64,000 nt of DNA from Rutidosis leptorrhynchoides (Eukaryota > Streptophyta > Magnoliopsida > Asterales > Asteraceae), in assembly GCF_046630445.1 (NCBI RefSeq), contig NC_092333.1, positions 713,139,001-713,203,000 of the forward strand. The letters are read 5' to 3'. Shown in pieces: positions 52,821-64,000 of the stretch. The notes below the pieces were generated by a model that was not told where the DNA came from, made no database searches, and worked only from the letters and a program-made list of their open reading frames with translations. Positions within the stretch are counted from its first letter, which is position 1. Each line of letters starts with the position of its first letter. Made by a program: the position numbers and the translations under genes.

Positions 52821-55800
52821 CGAACTTCGCGCTCGAATAATCAATTCAGAGAATATGGTGCAAAATGTACCAGCTTCAGCAACATCACCGGCACCAACAG
52901 TACAATCAATAATAGCACCAGTACCATCAACAATCCATGCTTCAATATCATCATCTGTACTTTGAGTATGATCTTCGTTCTACGTATCGTTCTACCTCAT
53001 TTATCTTCGTTCGACATGGCGAATATGTAAACTCTAAAGTTTTAGAGATTATTTATTCTAGTTCCAATCGAAAACTAAATGAGTTTAATATTATATTAAC
53101 TCATTAAATCCATGATTACATCTGAAGAAAATACATATGTATATATGTTTTCATAAAGATTGTAATTAAAAATTCTTTTGTACAAACTGTTAATGGTGAA
53201 AATATTTTAACGGGTAGGTAATACCCGAGGAATATTTAAATTTCACATTAATAAGTTACAATGTACATTCTTCGAAGCTAATTCAACAGTCGATTACTAT
53301 CCTACTTACATCCACCGATATACAAATCCGTTCACCATAGAATAACCATATTCATCTAATTTCATATTTGGATTTTGATTTATCAGAATCCAACAAGTGG
53401 CATAATGAAGAAAACATTTGACAAAATAAAATTTGTTAGAAACAAACAAATTAACTATGAGGAATTTTGTTAAGAATCCACGCTATCTGTTCCTAGCTAA
53501 CTGTTCCTAGCTAACTGATTACATTTTATTTATCGCAATTTAATTATCGCAATTTTATTTATCGTCATTTAATTTCTGTTATTTACTTTACGCATTTAAT
53601 TTATCGTCATTTAATTTCTATTATTTATTTTACGCACTTTAAATATCGGGACACGTATACAAGGTTTTGACATATCATATCGACGCATCTATATATATTA
53701 TTTGGAATCACCATAGACACTCTATATGTAGTAATGATCGAGTTCTCAATACCGGGTTGAGGTTGATTCTCAAATAATATATATACTTTGAGTTGTGATC
53801 GAGTCTGAAACATGTACACGGGTCACGATACGTATTAATTAATTCGAATATTATATATTAAGCTATATATGAAATATTGGACTGTCAACTGTGGACTATC
53901 AACTGTGGACTGCTGACATTGGACAATTAAAATGAATTAAAATATTGATTATAACATATGAAACTAATCAATTCTTCAAGTTTGCCACTTGATTTCATCT
54001 TAAACCTCATTTGTATCTTGACGATTACAATCTGCGTTCAAACCTTTCATAATTCTTGAAAACACCTCAATCTAGAGGAATGAACCAACCGCACTTCATC
54101 TACGAAAGAAAAGATTGATGCATATAGTTATGCACCTGTAAACACTCGGAAACTGGATAAATGCTTAACACGTATCTGCGCTAGCTCCTTTGGCATTTAT
54201 TACCAAAAACAACTTTTCAAATCCTTTTTCAAAGTAGCAAATTTTGTCACAGCTCCAACAAGACAATTTCGACTTTTCAATCGAAACAACTTTATTATAA
54301 CTTTGATATATATGCGTGCCCTTTTATTGTTATCGGGGAACCTTTCATATTCCATTATATTACCAGTAGACATACCAGCAACCTCGTTGCTTCTTGGCTT
54401 AAATCTCTTTGACAAATCCTTATATTTATTCATTGAAATCCTATCATATACTCATCCGCATCTTGTAACGAAAACTGTCATACCAATTACCTGAAATCAG
54501 CAATCAGTACTTTGAAAACTCACAGCATATCTACATCAACAGTTATGGGTATAACATTTATCTCTTAGAATTATGATCTTTCATTCTGGAATTCTGAAAA
54601 GCACTCAGTCTACAAATCAATACTCTGAATGTTGAAAAAGCTGAATGAAGCAGCAGAAATTGTAGACAACCGTAAACGACCTTAATCATCGGAAGTTTGA
54701 TGATAAAGAATGGTATGATGGAAAAGCTCAGAAAAATTGGAACTGAAAAAAAAACAGATTGAACAACCCATGAAGGAGATCAAGGCCAAATACAAGGACC
54801 ATACCATATATTCAAAGAATCCAGGTAATTCTGGATCCGATGAAACCTTCAACGAATATCTTGTTCCGTACTCATGTTAAAATCTTGCGGAAAATCTTTT
54901 TTCATCAACCATCGAACTTAGAAATTCCAAAATATCATCATAAATACCTTCGATATTTCTGAAGATATTTTCATAAATATTCTCGTCCGAAATTATTTAT
55001 CTCTTCGTGCTATCCATATTACCTCATAAAGGAAACTACTTTAGTTTCTAAATCTCTTTAAAAATTCGAGTTTGAATTATGAATGATTTTGAAGTAGTGT
55101 TAGAAATTGATGCATGAGTTAGTATAATATAATGACACTTGATCAACGTGATTATATTACAGTAAGACATGCTGAGTTTCTAATGGAACGTGATAATTCA
55201 CAGAACATACCGTCATCATGTGCCAATTACACGACTCTTACATTCTACCTAATCTCCAATTATATTAAGAACATATCTTCTTGATAGTTCTATTTTCCCG
55301 GATATTCTAGTAATTTGACAAATCAAAATCGTGCCATTACGATTTCCTTCTTAGAACATTAACTATGTTCATCCAAAACTTCATATCTATGAATTCTGGA
55401 ATATTATTCGCTTGATTCGCGGACGGGAAGAGAAAACGAAAGCATGAAGCTCTGAAGTATAATGGAGAATATAAAACCCGATAACAACCCCGAAACTACA
55501 AACCGTGTATATCAATACGTATTGCAACGTAAAGACACGGGAGAATTAAAAACATTATAATCCCAAGGAAATAATAGAAGTGAATAGATTCTTTTGGCGG
55601 TAGATGAAAGAGAAGAATGACATATATGAAAGTTATGAGTATATCAAGGATCAGAACGGGATGGAGCATGTTAATGAATACTTTAAAGTATAAATCAAGG
55701 AAGAAAGAATAGAAGGTGTTAGTTATGGAAGATAAGGAAACGAAGGAGGATGGATTTATAGTGAAATATCTGACAGAGCAATCGAAACGGATTATTGCAT

Positions 55801-56100
55801 TTAATCAAAGAAGATCCTGATTTCCCTTGATCGCCGAAGAACCAAATCTTGTTACGAATTTTTTTTTTAATCCCACGAATTCCGAAGACCAATCATAACT
55901 ACGTCATCGGTTAAAATGAATCTACATTTACTCATTTCACTCTCTTGTGATAGTTTCACTTATACTCTTCACGTAATCAAATTGTTTTGTCTATATTACT
56001 CGATGATGATAAAGCTCTAAATTCCAGGTTGTATGCGTCATGAACACGTACTTATTGTTAGCCATGACCATCTCAATCAAATTTTGGGACGAAATTTCTT
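52821..56100. other. E3 interior without coding capacity
   Basis: No long reading frame. It contains the internal PPT core at 53208-53220. At about 53640-53945 it contains a segment homologous to part of the E1-family LTR (compare 7345-7640), with shared CACGTATACAAGG/AATG, CCATAGACACTCTATATG and GGGTTGAGGTTGATT. The remainder (about 54000-56060) is AT-rich with no pol motif that I can recognise. Confidence 0.65.
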
Positions 56101-56114
56101 TAACGGGTAGGTAC
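56101..56114 (+). other. E3 3' polypurine tract
   Basis: TAACGGGTAGGTAC sits right before the 3' LTR, preceded by TTGGGACGAAATTT as in E1 and E2. Confidence 0.75.
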
Positions 56115-58664
56115 TGTGACGACCCGGAAATTTTCGACCAAATTTAAACTTAATCTTCATATGATTTCGACACGATAAGTAAAGTCTGTAATGTTGAGTC
56201 TCAAAATCTTTGAACTGTTTTATGAAATCATTTGACTTTGACAACCCCCGATGATTCACGAACAATTGTGTATACAGAAACATGTAAAATATATATAATT
56301 ATGAATATAACTATAGGTGTATATATAATATTTTGAAACAATAAAATACAAATTAATTATTTGATTTGAATATGTAAAGTAGATTACAAAATAAATAAAG
56401 TTGCTATTAAAATAAATATCTATATATATATGAACCTATACATAATTAATAATATATATATATATTATAATATGTAAAAAATGTATAAGTTAAGGATACC
56501 ATATATGTTAGATAATTATAATTATTAATCATTACATAATTAATAATATGTAATATCTATATATTAAAGATATCTACAAATTAAAATGTAGTTGCTATAT
56601 TATTAGAACAAATTTTAATATTAATATTAATATCAGTATTATTATTAATAGTAGTAAAAATTAAGATTTTTGTTAATATTATCATTTTTTTCTTTCTTTT
56701 CATTATTACCATTATTATTAAAATCATTATTAATATTATAAATACTATTATAAGGATAATACAAATTATCATTATTAGCATTAATAATGTTGTATTTAAA
56801 AGTATTATTAATAATTATTATCAGTATTGTTAAGATTATATTTAACTATTATTGTTATTATTATGATTTATATAATTATTATTATTATTAGAATTATTAT
56901 TAGTAATATATTTACTTATTTATTTGTTAATACTAATATCAGAGAGGAGATTTGATTCTGTTGTATATCGATCCGAATATATATTCTGTCTCTAAATTTA
57001 CTACCCATCAATATCACTACACAATTACAGATGTAAATCAGTTAAGGGTTCCTATCACTTTTAATTTATTTTGTCTTCAAGAATATTTTGCTATCTACTC
57101 CATTCACTAGAAAACAACCTAATCCCTTAATGATATGGAGGAGGAGTCAATCAATTTTTGCCACCATCATTCTCTCCATGTTTGATTAAACTTCAAATAC
57201 CACCACTCATCTCCATCCCCGGACGCCACACCATCATCATCGTTAGTTATTATTGTTGTTGTTTAAACAACCACCTTGCAAACCTTCGTTCACCTTAATC
57301 CGTCACCCACAACCATTGATCACCTCTAACTACTGTTACGATATATTTTTCTTTTTCTCCATCGACCACCACAACCTTACAAATAAAACACCACCCTACA
57401 TAAATCACCAACCCGTCGTGCCTTCTGTTATTTATTTTTGTTTCGTTTGATCAAACAAAACCCAACTCTAACAATCACCACAATCAAACTTGATCCTAGC
57501 AAAACCAACCTACAACTTCTCTCGTTAATATTTCTTCTGATTTCCTTATTATTATTTTTTCCTTCTTTCTTTTCTTCTTCTAACGAGCACCATTAACACC
57601 AACCTGAAACTGCTGTACACATCCTACTGCTGCTACAGTGTATATATTTTCCTGTTTCTGTTTCAAATCCCTAACCAAACCGCATGGACTACTGCTGTAA
57701 CTTCTATTTTTCTGTTTCTAAATTAACACCACGACCACCACTGTAAATCACCATGAACAAACCCCATCCTTCTCCTTCCATCGACTTCCAAGACACCACC
57801 TTTATTCCTTCTGGTCTGTTTCTATTTACAGGTCAAGAACACCCCAAACTACTTCAATCCCATTCCGTTTTCCTTTCTTTCTTCTACGAGTTAAAAATGA
57901 TAATCATTCGAATATTTTAAGAATTGTTTATTTTGTTTCTCGTTAATACTAGTGGTCTTCCGCAAATATATATACAAAGAAGACAAGCATTCTTTTTATA
58001 TTGTCACCTTATTGATAATGATTTGCATGTGGAATACTAAGTCATTGTGGCAGACAAAAGAAAATGGGGAAATAGGCCACTTACGTTTTTTTTCTTTTAA
58101 TTATGGGAAGTATATCATTATGATCATGGGTTGAGATTATAATAAAGATAGGGTGATGTTATAGTTGTTGCAACTTGCTTGTGTCTGTTATGGATTGTTA
58201 AGCCATGTGGGAGACAAGTATAGAAAGTTTAAATGGATATTGGAGGGGGTGGATATAAGCGGCTCAAGTGGGCACCGAATGATAATTAATAATAATGATG
58301 AAGGCGATGGTGATAATTAAAGATGATGAAGTACTATGTTGCTACATAAAATGATAGAAAGATGATGAAAATGGAAACGATTAGGATAACGTTAGTGATT
58401 AGGATAACGTTAGTGTAAGATGATAATGATATAATACATATAATGATGGCGAGTAGATTATGATATTGATGATGGAAAGATGATTTGGGTTCTTGGTTTA
58501 AAAAGAAAAGGAAACAGAAACAAGATTAAATAAATTAAGATATGGTTTTAATCAGAAAAGCAGGGACAGAGGAATGGTTAGAGGGTGTTGTAGGTGAGCG
58601 ACAGGTTTCGGGTTCGAGCCCGGTCTCTGGCAAACTTTTTTCGAAAACTCTTTAAGGTAGTCTC

Positions 58665-58763
<99 letters not shown>

Positions 58764-59799
58764 CATTTTATTATTAAAAGTATCATTGTTAATACCTGTA
58801 AATTATTAAATATAATAATTATATCACTAAAGAATAATACATAAATTTATTCGATTTCAATTATATGTGTTAATATATATATATAAATGATATAGGTTCG
58901 TGAATCCGAGGCCAATCTTGCATTGTTCAGTACAGTCGTATGAATATTTTTACTACAAAATATCGTATTGTGAGTTTCATTTACCTTTTTACCCTTTATA
59001 TTTTTGGGCTGAGAATACATGCGCAACTTTTATAACTGTTTTACGAAATAGACACAAGTAATCGAAATTACGTTCTATGGTTGAATGATCGAAACTGAAT
59101 ATGCCCCTTTTTATTAAGTCTGGTAATCTAAGAATTAGGGAACAGACACCCTAATTGACGCGAACTCTAAAGATAGATCTATCGGGCCCAACAAGTCCCA
59201 TCCAAAGTACCGGATGCTTTAGTACTTCGAAATTTATATCATGTCCGAAGGAGGATCCCGGAATGATGGGGATATTCTTATATGCATATTGTGAATGTCA
59301 GTTACCAGGTGTTCAATCCATAAGAATGATATTTTGTCTCTATGCATGGGACGTATATTTATGAGAACTGAAAATGAAAATCTTGTGGTCTATTAAAATG
59401 ATGCAAATGATTATTTATGGTAAACTAATGAACTCACCAACCTTTTGGTTGACACTTTAAAGCATGTTTATTCTCAGGTATGAAAGAAATCTTCCACGGT
59501 GCATTAACTCATATTAGAGACATTACTTGGAGTCATTCATGGCATATTTCAAAAGACATTGCATTCAAGTCGTTGAGTTCATCAATATTATTATTAAGTC
59601 AATTATAGTTGGATATATTATGAAATGGTATGCCTGCTGTCAATTTTCGATGTAATGAAAGTTTGTCTTTTCAAAAACGAATGCAATGTTTGTAAAATGT
59701 TTCATATAGGGGTCAAGTACATCGCGATGTAATCAACTATTGTGAATCGTTTATAATCGATATGGACTTTGTTCGGATGGATTAGGACGGGTCCTCACA
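56115..59799 (+). repeat. E3 3' LTR
   Basis: 3685 bp, shorter than the 5' LTR mainly because its ATT run (about 58664-58763) is shorter. It ends CCTCACA before CAAAT. Confidence 0.93.
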
Positions 59800-59804
59800 C
59801 AAAT

Positions 59805-60648
59805 CCTAGTCGACATGAGTCCCGGTCTACCCAATTCCTATCTGACGGATTCTTGCCTGCCCAATACTTATCTGTCTCAAATTCTGGCCTGCCCAATTAT
59901 GCGAAAACCCATTTAGGGGGTACATCATCAACATAATAGTATCATGATGCGCTTTCAACTATGAGAGTTCATGTCATTAGATAAACAAATGTTTATACAT
60001 TCATGATGAGGTGTATTGCATGATCATCTTTATAACAAAGTTAAGAAAAAAAGTTCTAAATAAAGACGGAGTCAGGTAATCGATCCAGTTAAACCTATTT
60101 TCCAGTTAAACCTATTTTTAATTCTCTCTGATATACCATCCAAGTTACTCGAGGTATTCTTCTTACTACATTAAAATGCTATTATTTCTTTTTTATCTGC
60201 TTGAATTATGTTCTACGCAATTGATTCGAGTTTGATTCGGGCTTTACTTTCCGTTTCATTGATTTTTATTATTTGAAGTCGTATTCTCGCTTATAACATA
60301 TAGATCTGCTATGATATTTGTTAATTATTGTTTATCATACTGATCATAATGTATTAAGGAGTATTACATATTCGAATATGATCAATTTGTTTAGATGTAG
60401 ATGTAGAATTTGCATTCGGATTATTAAAATAGAACTGCTCTAGTGATAAAAAAAAATAAAAAAACAAAAAAAAAACACGAAGAACATTTAGGAAGGGCTT
60501 GAAGAACAGGAACGAACAGGTAGGAGTTACGGGCTTAGATTATGACTGCATTTCCAAGATCAGATCCACGAAATCTACAATGAATTAAGGAATCTAATAA
60601 AAAAAAATCGATCTGTGTTTTATTCTAATCAACCAAAAATAGCAATTC
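59805..60648. other. Host DNA, then probable 5' region of the LINE
   Basis: 59805 onward continues the host sequence interrupted by E3. No gene seen. An A-rich run at about 60449-60476 precedes the likely untranslated leader of the LINE frame at 60649; the LINE 5' end could not be fixed. Confidence 0.45.
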
Positions 60649-62349
60649 ATGGCTGCTCGGATGGCGTTTAATATTCCAACCTCGCCTTTTACTCCGGCCA
60701 CTGTTGGCCGCCGTCGTCGTCTTCATCCACTACCTGCGCAATCATCCCGTCAATATAACCATCAGAATAATCACAATCCATCATCGACTTTTCCTAATCC
60801 CTCGGTTGATGAGGTGTGGGTGTTGGTTGAAAGAAGGCGAAAAGCCAACAAAAAACTCTCTACTAATCACTCGTTTGCAAGAAACCTGATCCACCGTTTT
60901 GGTAATCCAAACACACATCATCCGGTATGCAAACAGAAATGGGTGCCATCTTCATCGGCTAACCCTAAACCTAACAATGCAGAGAATACTACAAACCCTA
61001 ATACCACAAACCCTAAACAAGCAACCAAACCTACAAACCATAAAAGTGCAGCCACTTTTCCTAACAACATTGCACTGAACCAACAATCTAGCTCTCGTGT
61101 TCACGAACCTTTATCCCCAAAACATGTCCCGACATCAGCGCTTATCACATCGGTTATGGTTTTCGGATTCCCAGATTCATGGAGCAAGATTGATCTCCGT
61201 TGCTTCATTAGCAGGTATGGGAATGTACACGACATCTTCATACCCTTCACGAAAAGATTAAAAAACGGTAATAAATTCACTTTTGTTAAATTCATTGACG
61301 TTACCGACCTTAACTTCTTGCTTAAACGACTAAACTCCATAAATCTTGGTAATGGGTGGCTAAAGGCTTATAAGGCCCTTGATCGAAAAGCTTCTGCCTC
61401 GAATGATAAACCTATACAACCCCCTTCTACAAAACCCGTTTCATCGTCTTTACCTAATCATCATACCATTCCGAATAAGGGGTTCACTGATGGGCGTCCG
61501 TTTAACAAGGTGGTTGGGAATATGGACGGCTACTCTAGTGATATCACGAAAGAATTAACTAGCATCGGATGGTTCAATCATTGGGACTGCAATGGTAAAT
61601 TTAGAGAAATCTCCGTTGTGGATAAACATAATGACACCGAAATCCTGAATAAAGCTATTATCGGTACCATCCTCAAACTTGAATATCTTGAAAATATCTT
61701 ATTTTTGTGCGAAATGGAGAATCTGGATAATGTTCAGGTAAAGTATCTTGGTGGGATGGAAGTTATGTTCATCTTTGAGTCTGAGGAGCAAGCTTCATCT
61801 ATTCTTAATGCGAAACACCATTGTATCCACAAATGGATGACCAACATTCGTAAATGGGATGAAAACCACTCATACCAAGGTCGAATTACATGGTTAAAAA
61901 TCACGGGTATTCCTGTCCAGTTTTGGAATGAAAATACATTTACTGCCATCGCAAAATGGTGGGGCGAACCTATTGACTTCTCGAATTGTTCTTTAAAAGG
62001 TAACCAAAATCTCATTGTAGCAAAAGTATTAGTTAAGTTACGAGATGCACACTTGGTACATGACATTGTGCGTGTCACATCCGATAGTTCCATCTTTTTT
62101 GCTTATGTAATGGAAGAAACCAATGGGATTTTCGAAGTTAATGTTAACCCAGATCATGTGGAAAGTGATGGAAGTGATGGGATATCGGAGTCTGAGTTAC
62201 CGGGTAATGTCGAATATGCAAATTTTGATGATGAATTGATAATGCTAAAAACGAACATATATTTCATAGCATTATTCCTCAAGAAAGAAAAGCTTTTAGT
62301 TGCAATTGTTCTATTTACAAGTGATATTCGTTTAAATAATAAAAGGTGA
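60649..62349 (+). pseudogene. L1-type LINE ORF1 (RRM and DUF4283-like), cut off by an LTR insertion
   Basis: ATG at 60649. Residues about 166-245 are an RRM: RNP2-like VMVFGF at about 169 and RNP1-like KFTFVKF at 209-215. Residues about 310-440 resemble the DUF4283 part of plant LINE ORF1 and retro-derived proteins (GRITWLKITGIPVQFW, then AIAKWWGEPI). The N-terminus is basic and Asn/Pro-rich. From 62237 (residue about 530) the sequence is LTR, so the last 37 or so residues of the open frame are not LINE protein. No reverse transcriptase ORF2 follows in the window. The product would bind nucleic acid during retrotransposition. Confidence 0.75.
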
Positions 62350-64000
62350 AGACAAAAGACAGATTCGATGAATTGAAGACGCAAAGGTCCAAAAAGCTCA
62401 AAAGTACAAAGTACAATCAAAGAGGTTCCAAATATTGATGAGAAACGTCTCGAAATTACAAGAGTACAAGATTCAAAAACGCAAAGTGCAAAATATAAAA
62501 TTGTACGCAAGGACGTTCTAAAATCCGGAACCGGGACATGAGTCACTCTCAACGCTCGACGCAATGGACTAAAAATTACGAGTCAACTATGCACATAAAT
62601 ATAATATAATATATAATTAATTCTTAAAATTAATATATATATTATAATATATTTATAAATCGTCGGCAAGAAAGAAGCCAAAGGAGGGTGAGCTGTATTT
62701 TCAAACTCCGCGACTCGCGGAGTTTGAAGGCAAAAATTGCCGCGAGTCGCGGAGTACCCCTGAACTCAATTCCCTATAAAGCCAAACGAATTCTGATCAT
62801 TTTTATCATCCAAATTCAATCTCTCTCTATATATGTATACGTAAATATATTTATATTTATATTTTAATTTTAATTATAATTCTAATAATAAGGGTATGTT
62901 AGCGAATGTTGTAAGGGTGTAAGTCAAAATTCTGTCCGTGTAACGCTACGCTATTTTTAATCATTGTAAGTTATGTTCAACCTTTTTACATTAATGTCTC
63001 GTAGCTAAGTTATTATTATGCTTATTTAATCCGAAGTAATCATGATGTTAGGCTAATTACTAAAATTGGGTAATTGGGCTTTGTACCATAATTGGAGTTT
63101 GGACAAAAGAACGACACTTGTGGAAATTAGACTATGGGCTATTAATGGGCTTTATATTTGTTTAACTAAATGATAGTTTGTTAATGTTAATATAAAGATT
63201 TACAATTGGGCGTTCCTATAAATTACCATATACACTCGATCGGACACGATGGGCGGGGTATTTATATGTACGAATAATCGTTCATTTAACCGGACACGGG
63301 AATGGATTAATAGCCACTAGAATAATTAAAACAGGGGTGAAATTATGTACAAGGACACTTGGTATAATTGATAACAAAATATTAAAACCTTGGGTTACAC
63401 TCAGTCGACATCCTGGTGTAATTATTAAACAAAGTATTAAAATCTTGTTACAGTTTAAGTCCCCAATTAGTTGAAATATTTAACTTCGGGTATAAGAATA
63501 ATTTGACGAGGACACTCGCACTTTATATTTATGACTGATGGACTGTTATGGACAAAAACCAGACGGACATATTAAATAATCCAGGACAAAGGACAATTAA
63601 CCCATGGGCATAAAACTAAAATCAACACGTCAAACATCATGATTATGGAAGTTTAAATAAGCATAATTCTTTTATTTCATATTTAATTTTCTTTATTTTA
63701 TATTTAATTGCACTTTTAATTATCGTACTTTTTAATTATCGCAAGTTTATTTTATCGCACTTTTATTATTCGTAATTTCATTATCGTTATTTACTTTACG
63801 CTTTAAATTAAGTCTTTTATTTAATATTTTACATTTGGTTTTAACTGCGACTAAAGTTTTAAAATCGATAAACCGGTCATTAAACGGTAAAAACCCCCCT
63901 TTATAATAATAATATTACTTATATATATATTTGTATTTTTATAAATTTAAACTAATATAGCCTTAAGCTTTGTGAAAAAGATTCCCTGTGGAACGAACCG
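62237..64000 (+). mobile_element. LTR of another retrotransposon, right end outside the window
   Basis: Starts TGATAATGCTAAAAACG inside the LINE frame. It has no coding potential, is AT-rich, and has a CCCTATAAAGCC TATA-like box near 62771. It ends at the window edge in CCCTGTGGAACGAACCG, a motif that reminds me of the 3' part of Athila/Tat-type LTRs. The five bases before it (TGAAT, 62232-62236) would be the target duplication. I recall this as an abundant Asteraceae LTR family, but that cannot be checked here. Whether it is solo or a full element is not visible. Confidence 0.65.
62702..62752. repeat. Pair of GC-rich perfect palindromes in the LTR
   Basis: 62702-62726 is a palindrome with 12-base arms around one central base (CAAACTCCGCGA, then TCGCGGAGTTTG). 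62740-62752 is CCGCGAGTCGCGG. The two can also pair with each other. They stand out in very AT-rich surroundings, about 20 to 70 bases upstream of the TATA-like box. Confidence 0.9.

Noticed and set aside
52443..56100. E3 as a degraded autonomous element with pol remnants
   Set aside because: I looked for RT, integrase and zinc-knuckle motifs in three forward frames and saw none, so I call it non-autonomous.
58557..58640. A functional tRNA gene
   Set aside because: It has a B-box but no clean cloverleaf or acceptor pairing that I could draw, lies in an LTR, and is followed by a repeat tail. A SINE-like origin fits better.

Overview
This is plant nuclear DNA. It is AT-rich and has no bacterial-style gene packing. 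It is dominated by nested LTR retrotransposons of the Ty3/gypsy chromovirus type and by decayed gene copies with introns. The repeat families remind me of Asteraceae genomes, possibly a Rutidosis-like daisy, but that is from memory and cannot be proved here. I see no intact ordinary host gene. The intact long reading frames belong to mobile elements.

Region 1 to about 19.2 kb is a decayed tandem array of an RBM28/Nop4-like RNA-binding protein gene (several RRM domains). Pieces of the protein occur in the right order in three units: alpha (about 0.9-3.0 kb), beta (about 10.1-14.8 kb) and gamma (about 14.9-18.9 kb). All carry stop codons, frameshifts and inserted repeats. Positions 1-5039 and 9139-14196 are almost identical, so they are a recent large duplication. 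Between them lies a solo LTR (5149-8598) with a clean 5-bp target duplication. Two long imperfect palindromes (foldbacks) sit in the array: one of about 1.2 kb, present in alpha and beta, and one of about 0.7 kb in gamma.

Region 19.2-23.06 kb is non-coding. It holds a probable small, old LTR element (repeats at about 20.53 and 22.07 kb) and an LTR-like promoter segment at about 21 kb.

Region 23.06-59.8 kb is a retrotransposon cluster. Element E1 (23063-48107, TSD TGTGC) is a Tekay-like chromovirus. Between its primer-binding site and gag it carries an acidic reading frame and an intact F-box protein gene. Its gag-pol has one in-frame stop. Element E2 (25864-37603, TSD AAGGG) is inserted in the 5' LTR of E1. 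It has two 2898-bp LTRs with no difference that I noticed, an intact 1490-residue gag-pol with a chromodomain, and a different extra reading frame before gag. Element E3 (48250-59799, TSD CAAAT) is a non-autonomous relative with no gag-pol. Its LTRs contain a tRNA-like SINE segment followed by a long ATT repeat. The 137 bp between E1 and E3 is the remaining host DNA.

Region 59.8-64 kb holds the first open reading frame of an L1-type LINE (RRM plus a DUF4283-like part). It is cut off at 62237 by the LTR of another retrotransposon that runs out of the window. That LTR contains GC-rich perfect palindromes.

The most interesting signal is the slot between the PBS and gag of these chromoviruses. 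E1, E2 and E3 fill it with different non-gag reading frames, including an F-box gene. E1 and E3 also have an exact internal copy of the core of their 3' polypurine tract.
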